Source of the DNA: JAOUEA01 sp963821935
GTDB taxonomy: Bacteria > Actinomycetota > UBA4738 > HRBIN12
Direction of reading: 5' to 3'
Length of the DNA stretch: 64,000 nucleotides
NCBI GenBank assembly: GCA_963821935.1
Contig: CAWGFM010000004.1
Location: forward strand, 682,001 to 746,000
Shown: piece by piece, positions 16,870 through 24,135 of the stretch
Layout of the letters: each line of letters begins with the position of its first letter
Position numbering within the stretch: position 1 is the stretch's first letter
The notes under the pieces: model-generated
The model's database searches: none
The model's input: the letters and a program-made list of their open reading frames with translations, nothing else
Told to the model about the DNA's origin: nothing
Position numbers and translations under genes: made by a program

Positions 16870-17028
16870 CACGGAACTCCAGCGTCGATGGATCGCCCGG
16901 ACGGCTGTTCGGCCTGGGTAGTCTACCGAGCGTGACCGTGGGACAGTGAACACGCACGGGCACGAGAGCGCGCACGGCCGCATGAGGTGTAGAAACAGCC
17001 CACGCACCGTCAGCCGACTGGAGGTCTC

Positions 17029-18297
17029 ATGGCGCACCCGAAGGATCGTCCGGCTCCGATCGATCGACGCGCGTTCCTGCAGCGGGCCGCTGCGACCGGG
17101 GTGGCGCTGCCGAGCCTCGCGGCGATCCTTGCCGCGTGCGGCAGCTCGGACCCGGCCCCGGGCTCGGGCAGCTCGGCGGAGGGCCTGCAGCTGGCTCGGC
17201 CGGACAACCCCGTCACCCTGTCGCTGGCGGACGACAACCCGGCGATCGCGGACGGTCTGCAGCCGGAATCGGGACCGCTGAAGATCTTCGGCTACAACGA
17301 CTACATCTGGAAGAAGGTGCGCAACGGCTTCGGCGAACGGTACGGGGTCGACGTCGAGTACACCGTCTTCGACACGCCCGACGAGATGGTCTCGAAGATG
17401 CAGTCGAACGGGGCCGATTTCGACCTGGTCACGACGGTGACGCTGGAGAACATCGGCAAGCTCGCCCAGGGCGGGTTGATCCAGCCGCTGAACCCGTCCT
17501 ACCTGTCGACGGCGACCGACCAGCTCTCGTCAGGCGTGCCGGACTTCTACGACGTGGGTCGTCAGTACTCCATGCCGTACGTCATCTTCACGACCGGCAT
17601 CGCGTGGCGGAACGACGAGATCAGCGAGGACATCGGACAGCGCGACAATCCCTACGACATCTTCTGGGACACCACGTACACGGGGCAGACGCATCTGCTG
17701 AACGGGTCACGTGACACCTTGGCCGTGGCGCTCCTGCACAAGGGCTACACGCCGAACGAGAGCGACCAGGCGATCCTGGACGAGGTGAAGCAAGACCTGC
17801 TCGAAGGCGCCGATGCCATGGGGTGGAAGTACGACCATGTCGACTACACCGAGCTGAGCACCAACCAGTGGCAGGTGCACAACACATGGTCGGGGCAGAT
17901 GGCCTACTACCAGTACTACCTGCCGAAAGGACTCGACATCACAGGCCTCAGCTACGCCTGGCCGCCCCAGGGACCGGGTGGGCAGAAGGGCATGATCTCC
18001 CACGACCTGTTCGCGATCCCCAAGGGCGCCGCGAGCCCGGTGCTGGCGCACGCGCTGGTCGACTACCTGTACGAGCCCGAGAACGCCATCGCCAACTACT
18101 CCTACGAGGGCTACCAGCCCACCGTGAAGTCCTTCAACGAGGAGGTCGCGGTGACCGATGGCTTCCTGCCGGAGAGCTTGACCGGCACCATCGTCACCGA
18201 GGACATGATCCCCATGGGGCTCTACACGCTGGAGCTCGAGCCCGCGATCAACCAGCTCTATCAGCAGATCTACCAAGAAGTGACGGGTGGCGCGTAA
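17029..18297 (+). CDS. potD: Polyamine ABC transporter substrate-binding lipoprotein (PotD-like)
   Basis: A 422-residue extracellular solute-binding protein of the spermidine/putrescine (PotD/PotF) family. The N-terminus combines a twin-arginine motif (R13-R14 in DRRAFLQRA) with a lipobox ending at C37, so it is probably Tat-exported and lipid-anchored. It starts 13 nt after a GGAGG site. The two permeases follow with overlapping starts, giving a potDBC order. The precise ligand (putrescine, spermidine or another cation) cannot be told. No ATPase gene is present next to it. Confidence 0.88.
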   Translation: MAHPKDRPAPIDRRAFLQRAAATGVALPSLAAILAACGSSDPAPGSGSSAEGLQLARPDNPVTLSLADDNPAIADGLQPESGPLKIFGYNDYIWKKVRNGFGERYGVDVEYTVFDTPDEMVSKMQSNGADFDLVTTVTLENIGKLAQGGLIQPLNPSYLSTATDQLSSGVPDFYDVGRQYSMPYVIFTTGIAWRNDEISEDIGQRDNPYDIFWDTTYTGQTHLLNGSRDTLAVALLHKGYTPNESDQAILDEVKQDLLEGADAMGWKYDHVDYTELSTNQWQVHNTWSGQMAYYQYYLPKGLDITGLSYAWPPQGPGGQKGMISHDLFAIPKGAASPVLAHALVDYLYEPENAIANYSYEGYQPTVKSFNEEVAVTDGFLPESLTGTIVTEDMIPMGLYTLELEPAINQLYQQIYQEVTGGA

Positions 18298-19210
18298 GGA
18301 CGCATCGCCGGGAGGCGTCTGGTACCCCCGCTGGTTCTGGCCCTCGTTCGCGGCGCCGGCGACGATCTGGCTACTCGCCTTCTTCGTGTTGCCGTTCTAC
18401 GTGGTGCTGGCCGTGGCGTTCGGCCGCCTCGACCCGATCTTCCTCACGGCCGAGCCTGTCTACAACCCCGTCCAGTGGGATGTGCGGCCGTTCCGGTCGG
18501 TCCTGACCAACCTGTTCACGGCCGGATCGATCGAGCAGCAGACCCTGGTCCGCACGCTGGTCTACGTGGCGATCGCCACCGCGGTCTGCTTGCTGATCGG
18601 CTACCCCGTCGCCTACTTCGTGGCCCGGCACGCCCGAAGGACCAAGACGTTCTTCCTGGTCGCCTTCATCGCGCCGTTCTGGATCAGCTACATGATGCGC
18701 ATGTTCGCGTGGGTCAACCTGCTTCAGGAGGACGGCTACGTGAACCGGATCCTGACGTCGATCGGCATCCTCGGGGAGCCCCGGCTGTGGCTGAACGGCA
18801 AGCCCTCGACCGTGATCTTCGGCCTGATCTACGGCTACATCCCGTTCATGGTCTTGCCGCTCTACGGCACCCTCGATCGGATCGATCGATCGACCACCGA
18901 GGCGGCGCGAGACCTGGGTGCGGGTCAGGCGTGGACCTTCTTCCGCGTCACGTTGCCGCTGTCGAAGCAAGGCATCCTGGCCGGCAGCATCATCGTGGCC
19001 CTGCCGATGTTCGGCGACTACTTCACCCAGACCTTGCTGTCCAGCACGCGTCAGACGGCGATGTTCGGCAACCTCATCGTCAGCTCGATCCAGAGCTCGC
19101 TGGTCAACGCGGGAGCTGCGCTGGTGGTGGTCATGGTCGTCCTGCTGATCGTGCCGATGCTCTACTACCTGCGGAGCACCAACCTCGCGAGGGAACTGGC
19201 GGAGCGATGA
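18287..19210 (+). CDS. potB: Polyamine ABC transporter permease (PotB-like)
   Basis: A 307-residue inner-membrane permease with about six transmembrane helices, beginning with a hydrophobic helix at residues 24-45. The EAA coupling loop for the ATPase reads TEAARDLGAGQAWTFFRVTLP (about residues 205-225). It starts with GTG inside the end of potD (11-bp overlap), which indicates tight translational coupling, and its stop overlaps the potC ATG. Together with PotC it should form the translocation pore. Confidence 0.9.
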   Translation: MARKDASPGGVWYPRWFWPSFAAPATIWLLAFFVLPFYVVLAVAFGRLDPIFLTAEPVYNPVQWDVRPFRSVLTNLFTAGSIEQQTLVRTLVYVAIATAVCLLIGYPVAYFVARHARRTKTFFLVAFIAPFWISYMMRMFAWVNLLQEDGYVNRILTSIGILGEPRLWLNGKPSTVIFGLIYGYIPFMVLPLYGTLDRIDRSTTEAARDLGAGQAWTFFRVTLPLSKQGILAGSIIVALPMFGDYFTQTLLSSTRQTAMFGNLIVSSIQSSLVNAGAALVVVMVVLLIVPMLYYLRSTNLARELAER

Positions 19211-20094
19211 GCTCGGGCATCCAGATCCAGCACCCGTCGGCGTGGCAGCGTGTTCGTGCGTGGCTGACCAACCCGTGGGCACAGGCTCGGTTCCTGTGGG
19301 TCGGTGCGTTCGCCTACGTCGCGTGGACACTCGTGCCCGTGGTCATCGCGGTGGCCTTCTCGTTCAACGCGGGCAAGGCGCAGACGACCTGGCAAGGCTT
19401 CTCACTCACGCGCTGGTACACGGGCGACGTCAACTCGGTCTGGCAGGACGAGACGCTGCGATCGGCGTTGTTCCAGAGCCTGAAGCTCTCCTCGCTGGTC
19501 GTGGTGATCGCCGTGCCGCTGGGTGTCGCGTTCGCGATCGCACTCGACCGGTGGCGGGGCCGCGGATCGGGCACGGGGGACTTCGTCATGCTGTTCTCGT
19601 TCATCACGCCCGAGATCGCGATCGGCGTCGGCTTGTTCCTGATGATGACGAAGCTGGTCGAATCGATCGGTCTCGGGTTCACCGCGCAGGTGCTGGGTCT
19701 GTCCATGTTCGAGCTGGCATACACCGTCATCATCGTGCGGGCTCGCCTGCTGTCGGTGGGCAAGCACTACGAGGAGGCGGCCATGGACCTGGGCGCCTCG
19801 CCGTTGCAGTCGATCCGTCGTGTGCTGCTTCCCCTGCTGTCACCGGCGATCTTCGCCAGCATCGCGATCGTGTTCGCGTCTGCCATCGACAACTTCGTGA
19901 TCTCTCAGCGGGTGTGCGCCGACGCCGGATGCCAGACGATCCCGATCGTGATCTACGCATCCGCGAGACGATCGCCGCTGCCCGCATTGAACGCACTCGC
20001 GACGATCGTGCTCGTGCTCTCGACGACGCTGATCGTGGTCGCGGTCTTGATCTACCGCGCCAAGACCCGGGGCGAACGGTCGGGCGCGGGATGA
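19207..20094 (+). CDS. potC: Polyamine ABC transporter permease (PotC-like)
   Basis: A 295-residue second permease subunit with six predicted helices and an EAA loop, EEAAMDLGASPLQSIRRVLLP. It begins with the ATG that overlaps the potB stop (ATGA) and its own stop overlaps the PPK2 start, also as ATGA. The transporter lacks its ATPase (PotA) here; either potA is elsewhere or an ATPase is shared between transporters. Confidence 0.9.
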   Translation: MSSGIQIQHPSAWQRVRAWLTNPWAQARFLWVGAFAYVAWTLVPVVIAVAFSFNAGKAQTTWQGFSLTRWYTGDVNSVWQDETLRSALFQSLKLSSLVVVIAVPLGVAFAIALDRWRGRGSGTGDFVMLFSFITPEIAIGVGLFLMMTKLVESIGLGFTAQVLGLSMFELAYTVIIVRARLLSVGKHYEEAAMDLGASPLQSIRRVLLPLLSPAIFASIAIVFASAIDNFVISQRVCADAGCQTIPIVIYASARRSPLPALNALATIVLVLSTTLIVVAVLIYRAKTRGERSGAG

Positions 20095-20918
20095 CCGCCT
20101 TCCGGGAGCTGTTGCGCGCGCCGACCGGCGTCGGTGCGATCCTTCCGGGGATCGACACGCGTTCCACGCCCGGCGTCGAGCGTCGCGGCGATACGGAAGC
20201 CGCGACGCCTGCGCTGCTTGACCGGCTGGGATCGCTGCAGGAACGGCTGTGGGTGGAAGGCACCCGGTCGTTGCTCGTCGTGCTGCAGGCGATGGACACC
20301 GGTGGCAAAGACGGCACGATCAGCCACGTGTTCCGCGCCATGAACCCCCAGGGGGTGGAGATCGCCTCGTTCAAGCAGCCGACCGAGGAGGAGCTCGCCC
20401 ACCACTTCCTGTGGCGGATCGACCGGCGCGTGCCCGTCCCCGGCGAGGTGATGATCTTCAATCGCTCCCACTACGAGGACGTGCTGGTGGTGCGCGTCCA
20501 CGAGCTGGTTCCCGAAGGCGTCTGGGCCGGGCGGTACGAGGAGATCAACGCATGGGAGCGGAAGGTGAGCGAATCCGGCACGACGATCGTGAAGTGTTTC
20601 CTGCACATCTCCTACGACGAGCAACGAGCGCGCCTGTTGGCACGCCTGGATGATCCCGACAAGCACTGGAAGTTCAACGAAGGTGACATCGACGAACGCG
20701 CCCGGTGGGATGACTACCAGGCTGCGTACGAGGATGCCATCGCCAAGTGCTCGACCGATACGGCGCCGTGGTTCGTCGTGCCCGCGGACCGCAAGTGGTA
20801 TCGCAACTGGGCCGTGGCCAACCTGATCACCGAGACCCTGGACCAGCTCGATCCGCGTTACCCACGGCCCGATCTGGATGTGCCGCGACTGCAGGCACGC
20901 CTGAGGCCGCCGCACTGA
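20091..20918 (+). CDS. ppk2: Polyphosphate kinase 2 (PPK2 family)
   Basis: A 275-residue PPK2, which transfers phosphate between polyphosphate and nucleotides. The Walker A loop is MDTGGKDG (residues 68-75, K73), a lid/Walker B segment FNRSHYEDV lies near the middle, and DDPDKHWKFNEGDIDERARWDDY with APWFVVPADRKWYRN follows. Whether it phosphorylates NMP or NDP cannot be decided by eye. It overlaps potC by 4 bp, so it is probably translated from the polyamine-transport mRNA, an unusual pairing that might link ATP supply or the polyphosphate store to polyamine uptake. Confidence 0.92.
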   Translation: MTAFRELLRAPTGVGAILPGIDTRSTPGVERRGDTEAATPALLDRLGSLQERLWVEGTRSLLVVLQAMDTGGKDGTISHVFRAMNPQGVEIASFKQPTEEELAHHFLWRIDRRVPVPGEVMIFNRSHYEDVLVVRVHELVPEGVWAGRYEEINAWERKVSESGTTIVKCFLHISYDEQRARLLARLDDPDKHWKFNEGDIDERARWDDYQAAYEDAIAKCSTDTAPWFVVPADRKWYRNWAVANLITETLDQLDPRYPRPDLDVPRLQARLRPPH

Positions 20919-20959
20919 ACCCGGGCCCCCGGCAACCCACGGTTCGCGGACGTTGGCCC

Positions 20960-20965
20960 TACCAT
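20960..20965 (+). promoter_or_regulatory. TANNNT box 6 nt before the selenoprotein start (TACCAT)
   Basis: TACCAT ends 6 nt before the ATG at 20972, the same element and spacing as at several other genes, so the thioredoxin-like gene is probably transcribed as a leaderless mRNA from its own promoter. Confidence 0.45.
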
Positions 20966-20971
20966 CGGATG

Positions 20972-21568
20972 ATGGAGCTGCCCGATCGAGGCCATCGCGT
21001 GGTGCTGGGCGCCCTGATGCTGCTCGCGGTGTCGGCAGCTGCGTGCGCCGTCGATGCCCCGACGCAGTCCTCGTCCCCTCGGTCGTCCAACCCCGCCCCG
21101 TCTCCTCCCCCATCGGTGACGGAGTCGCCGGACCGTGAAGACGGCGATCAGGAGCCACCCATCCCCGAGATCCTGCGGTTCACCGCGCCACGCCTCGGCG
21201 GCGGCACGATCGATGGCGAGAGCTTCGCCGGCTCGAACGTGGCGTTGTGGTTCTGGGCCCCGTGGTGAACGCGGTGTCAGGGGGCAGCCCCTGATGTCGC
21301 GCGGGTCGCGCGCGACTACGAAGGGCAGGTGGAGATCGTCGGTGTGCCGGGCAACGACTCGGCCGAGGCGATGCAAGGATTCGTCGATACCTACGATCTG
21401 GGCTTCCCTCAGGCGGTGACCGAAGACGGTTCCCTCTGGGCGCATTTCGGGGTCGCCTATCAGCCCGCGTGGGTGTTCGTGGACGACACGGGTCAGACGA
21501 CCGTCGTTCCCGACGAGCTGTCGGCGCCAGACCTCGAGCGGATGCTCGACGACCTGATCGAGACCTAG
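20972..21568 (+). CDS. Thioredoxin-like (MPT53/TlpA/DsbE-type) lipoprotein with UGA-encoded selenocysteine
   Basis: Reading UGA at 21266-21268 as selenocysteine gives a 198-residue lipoprotein: signal peptide with lipobox Cys C25, a Pro/Ser-rich linker, then a thioredoxin fold. The active site reads LWFWAPW-U99-T-R-C102, where relatives such as mycobacterial MPT53 have W-C-x-x-C. The frame continues after UGA with family sequence (IVGVPGNDSAEAMQGFV, HFGVAYQPAWVFVD) to a normal TAG, whereas stopping at UGA would remove most of the thioredoxin fold. A SECIS-like hairpin follows the UGA. It would act outside the membrane in disulphide or thiol exchange. The alternative is a Cys (TGC/TGT) to TGA nonsense mutation. 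Convergent with the epimerase, sharing CTAG. Confidence 0.85.
21277..21294 (+). promoter_or_regulatory. SECIS-like hairpin in the thioredoxin-like gene
   Basis: TCAGGGG and CCCCTGA form a perfect 7-bp stem closed by the 4-nt loop GCAG; further G-U pairs can extend it. The first loop base is G, 16 nt after the last base of the UGA. This fits the bacterial SECIS rule: hairpin just after UGA and a G within the first two loop bases at about 16-37 nt. It lies inside the coding sequence as bacterial SECIS elements do. Confidence 0.75.
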
Positions 21569-22557
21569 CCCGCGGCCGGCCGCTGTCGCCATGCCGCGAG
21601 CAGTTCGGCTTCCCGCTCGGGCGGGAGACCGCACCCCCGGGCGACATCGTCGCCACGGGAGCCGTCCCAGCTGAGCGTGTCCCGGACCGTCTCATCGACC
21701 GACCGGTTCCGAAGGCCGGCGGCGACGGCCGCGCTGGAGTCGTACCAGTGCACCCCCGCGTCATCGACCTCATCCCACATCGGGAAGGTCTGGTAGCGAT
21801 CGTCCCCGAGCTGTTCGACCAGCCAGGTGGGATCGACCCAGGTGACGGCCGTGTCGGCGCCGGACTCGCGCGCCGCAACGGTCAGCACCCCGCCACGGGT
21901 CACGGAGCCGGACGGGTGCACTGCGTTGTAGGTGCCTGCCGTCCGCGTCTCGGCCAGATGCAGCAAGAATGCCCCCAGGTCGCGCGCGTCGACGAATTGC
22001 ATCGCCGCATCGTCCGGACCCGGCGCGAGCATCTCTCCACCCGCAGCGGCACGGCGGGTCCAGGAGGTGAGCCGGTCGGTGGGGTCGTGGGGGCCCACGA
22101 TGTATCCGGGTCGGATCACCGCCGCCGCATCGCTGAACGCATGCTTCACGACGAGCTCGCAGGCGACCTTCAACGGCCCGTACGTCTCGTCCGTCACGTC
22201 CTCGGTGTCGGGGAACGGCGGCTCGTGCGTGGCCGAGTCCTCGGTTGCCCCTGCCGCAAGACCGTCGACGTGGGCCGAGATGGACGACACGAAGCCGTAC
22301 CACCCGCTTTCGGCGAGGGTCGTGGTGGAGGCCCGCACCGCGCGAGGCACGTAGCCGCACATATCCACGACCGCGTCGAACGTGCGACCCGCGAGCGCAT
22401 CCACGCCGTGATCCCGATCGCCCAGCACGTGCTCTGCCTGCGGAACCACGTCGTTGGCGGTGCGATGGAAGACCGTGACCCGGTGCCCTGCCTCGAGCGC
22501 CTGCTCGGACAGCGCCCGCCCCGAGAAGCTCGTTCCGCCGATCACCAGGAGGTCCAT
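21565..22557 (-). CDS. NAD(P)-dependent epimerase/dehydratase (extended SDR)
   Basis: A 330-residue extended short-chain dehydrogenase fold: the N-terminal VIGGTSFSGRAL nucleotide loop and a long substrate-binding half with FVDARDLGAFLLHL. The usual YxxxK dyad appears as YGPLKVACE (about residue 125-133). It resembles actinobacterial NAD-dependent epimerases of unknown substrate. Its TATGGT box lies 6 nt before the ATG, and it is divergent from the operon at 22696 and convergent with the selenoprotein gene. Confidence 0.85.
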   Translation of the reverse strand: MDLLVIGGTSFSGRALSEQALEAGHRVTVFHRTANDVVPQAEHVLGDRDHGVDALAGRTFDAVVDMCGYVPRAVRASTTTLAESGWYGFVSSISAHVDGLAAGATEDSATHEPPFPDTEDVTDETYGPLKVACELVVKHAFSDAAAVIRPGYIVGPHDPTDRLTSWTRRAAAGGEMLAPGPDDAAMQFVDARDLGAFLLHLAETRTAGTYNAVHPSGSVTRGGVLTVAARESGADTAVTWVDPTWLVEQLGDDRYQTFPMWDEVDDAGVHWYDSSAAVAAGLRNRSVDETVRDTLSWDGSRGDDVARGCGLPPEREAELLAAWRQRPAAG

Positions 22558-22563
22558 GTCGTG

Positions 22564-22569
22564 ACCATA
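22564..22569 (-). promoter_or_regulatory. TANNNT box 6 nt before the epimerase start (TATGGT)
   Basis: Minus-strand TATGGT ends 6 nt before the ATG at 22557, the leaderless pattern. It lies only 6 bp from the plus-strand -35 element at 22576, so the two divergent promoters are back to back. Confidence 0.4.
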
Positions 22570-22575
22570 CCGGGG

Positions 22576-22611
22576 TTGACAGACGGCGCCAATGACGTCA
22601 TAGTGACGTCA
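22576..22611 (+). promoter_or_regulatory. Promoter with two TGACGTCA palindromes over the -10 region
   Basis: A consensus -35 TTGACA (22576-22581) and a 17-nt spacer lead to the -10 CATAGT (22599-22604). Two identical 8-bp palindromes TGACGTCA at 22593-22600 and 22604-22611 overlap the -10 and the presumed start point. Their centres are 11 bp apart, one helical turn, the arrangement expected for two ribbon-helix-helix dimers bound side by side. The operon it drives encodes an RHH protein (22841-23296), so autoregulation is a natural inference. Confidence 0.65.
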
Positions 22612-22695
22612 GTCAAGACGCCGATAGACAGACGAGAGACGGAAAGGCGACCCCATAGCCCGTCTCGCCAGAGCCCGCGTCGGAAGGAGCAGCAG

Positions 22696-22839
22696 ATGTC
22701 GAATCCCATGCATCACGAGCTGGCGAAGGATCGGATCGACTCGATCCTGCGCCGGGCCGAGATGGACCGCATCGCTCGCCAGGGGCGTCGTCGTGGACCT
22801 CGGCGTCCGCAGGTCACCGAGCCCGACCAGGAGCATTGA
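22696..22839 (+). CDS. Small protein of 47 residues, unknown function
   Basis: A short, charged open frame starting with MSNPMHHELAKDRIDSILRR, rich in Arg and Asp/Glu and without membrane segment. Support comes from a strong GGAAGGAG site before the ATG, its place as the first gene after a well-formed promoter, and a stop that lies 1 nt before the next start. N-terminal residues look helical and could form an amphipathic helix. Function unknown; a regulatory partner of the RHH protein that follows is possible. Confidence 0.6.
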   Translation: MSNPMHHELAKDRIDSILRRAEMDRIARQGRRRGPRRPQVTEPDQEH

Positions 22840-22840
22840 C

Positions 22841-23296
22841 ATGGTCGAGACCGCCCCATTCCTCGAGGCGATCCGGGGTGACCTGGCGGCCGTGGCGGCC
22901 GGTGACGAGGCCGCAACCGCCGTCGTGGACCGCTTCGGCCGCGCGCTGGAATCCTCCCTGCAGCTTCGGCTCTTCGACGTGATGGGCCAAGCCGCGCTGG
23001 AGCTCTCCGAACAGATGTCGGGCGGCCACGTCGAGGTTCGGCTGGCGGGTCGCGACGTGCAGCTCGTCCACGTTGCCGAGGTGACCCAGGAGGAACCGCC
23101 GCCACAGGACGACGATGGCGGCACCGCCCGACTCACCCTCCGCATGCCCGAGACCCTGAAGACGCGGGTGGAGCAGGCGGCCGGCCGCGAAGGCATCTCG
23201 ACCAACGCCTGGCTCGTCCGAGCGATCGGCTCCGGACTGGATCGTTCGACCAAGCGCAAGGTCGGAAGCCGCGTGACCGGATTCGCGCAGAGCTGA
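22841..23296 (+). CDS. Ribbon-helix-helix (Arc/CopG/HicB-like) regulator
   Basis: A 151-residue protein with a helical N-terminal half of unknown role and a C-terminal Arc/HicB-like DNA-binding domain: TARLTLRMPETLKTRVEQAA followed by GISTNAWLVRAIGSGL. The beta strand RLTLRMP and the N-A-W-L-V motif are characteristic of HicB-like antitoxin/repressor RHH domains. No toxin gene of the HicA type is next to it, so it is more likely a stand-alone repressor. It is the obvious candidate to bind the paired TGACGTCA sites ahead of its own operon. Confidence 0.78.
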   Translation: MVETAPFLEAIRGDLAAVAAGDEAATAVVDRFGRALESSLQLRLFDVMGQAALELSEQMSGGHVEVRLAGRDVQLVHVAEVTQEEPPPQDDDGGTARLTLRMPETLKTRVEQAAGREGISTNAWLVRAIGSGLDRSTKRKVGSRVTGFAQS

Positions 23297-23322
23297 CCCA
23301 CATCGAAACGGAAGGAACCGCC

Positions 23323-24108
23323 ATGGAACCCATGACCTTCGACATCCCCGGCGCTGTCACTACGGAGATCCAGATCCCTGCCGGCGACATCGGCGTGGAG
23401 GCCAACGAGGACGGCAGAGCCACCGTGCACATCACCGGCGAACGCAACCCGGACGACATCATCGTGGAATGCTCGCCTCGCGGTGGCGGTCATGTGCTGC
23501 GCATCAGCACCCGGAACCGAAAGGCCTTCAGCCTGCGCGGTGGCGAGCGGGACCTGCTGGTCCATCTGACGGTGCCGGCCGGCAGCGATCTGGACGTCGA
23601 AACGGCTTCGGCCGATCTCGAGATCTCCGGCGAGATCGGCACCCTCTCGGTGCGCACCGCCTCCGGCGATCTGTCCTTCGACGACGCGAACGGCGATGTC
23701 GCCGTCAAGGCCGCGAGCGGTGACGTGCGCGGCGGTGCGGTGGGCGGCTCCCTGGTCGTGCACAGTGCCTCCGGCGATCTCCGATCCGGGTCGGTGGGTG
23801 GCTCCCTCGTCTGTCGCACGGCATCCGGCGACCTGGAGGTCGAGCGCGTCGACGGCGACGCTACGGTGACGACGGCCTCGGGCGACATCCGCCTCGGCAC
23901 GGCGTCCCGCGGCACCTTGACCTTGAAGACCGTCTCCGGCGACATCGACGTGGGCGTCGCCTCCGGGACGGCGGTCTGGCTGGATCTCACGTCGGCCACC
24001 GGCGATGCCGTGTCCGACCTGGACGTCGCGACCGAGCCTGCGGGCGGAGCCACCATGGAGGTGCGCGCCGCCGCCGTGAGCGGTGATGTTCGCGTGCACC
24101 CTGCGTGA
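23323..24108 (+). CDS. DUF4097-family beta-strand repeat protein
   Basis: A 261-residue repeat protein with no signal peptide or membrane segment. From about residue 85 it repeats a roughly 18-19-residue unit centred on TASGDL or SASGDL (for example RTASGDLSFDDANGDVAV and CRTASGDLEVERVDGDATV), predicting a right-handed beta-helix-like stack, as in DUF4097 (adhesin-like) proteins. Such proteins often follow small regulators in actinobacteria, and this one is third in the RHH operon. It has a good GGAAGGA site. Cellular role not known; a scaffold or envelope-stress component is possible. Confidence 0.85.
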   Translation: MEPMTFDIPGAVTTEIQIPAGDIGVEANEDGRATVHITGERNPDDIIVECSPRGGGHVLRISTRNRKAFSLRGGERDLLVHLTVPAGSDLDVETASADLEISGEIGTLSVRTASGDLSFDDANGDVAVKAASGDVRGGAVGGSLVVHSASGDLRSGSVGGSLVCRTASGDLEVERVDGDATVTTASGDIRLGTASRGTLTLKTVSGDIDVGVASGTAVWLDLTSATGDAVSDLDVATEPAGGATMEVRAAAVSGDVRVHPA

Positions 24109-24135
24109 GGCCTCGCCAGGTCCAGCACGCCGGGT

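Noticed and set aside
16917..16927. GGTAG-T-CTACC small palindrome between typA and potD
   Set aside because: Only 5-bp arms; likely chance in a 159-bp gap.
15241..16935. 564-codon plus-strand frame opposite typA
   Set aside because: Antisense shadow; TypA motifs are intact on the minus strand.
20921..20935. CCGGG/CCCGG inverted repeat after ppk2 as a terminator
   Set aside because: Short stem and no T-run follows; ordinary for such GC-rich sequence.
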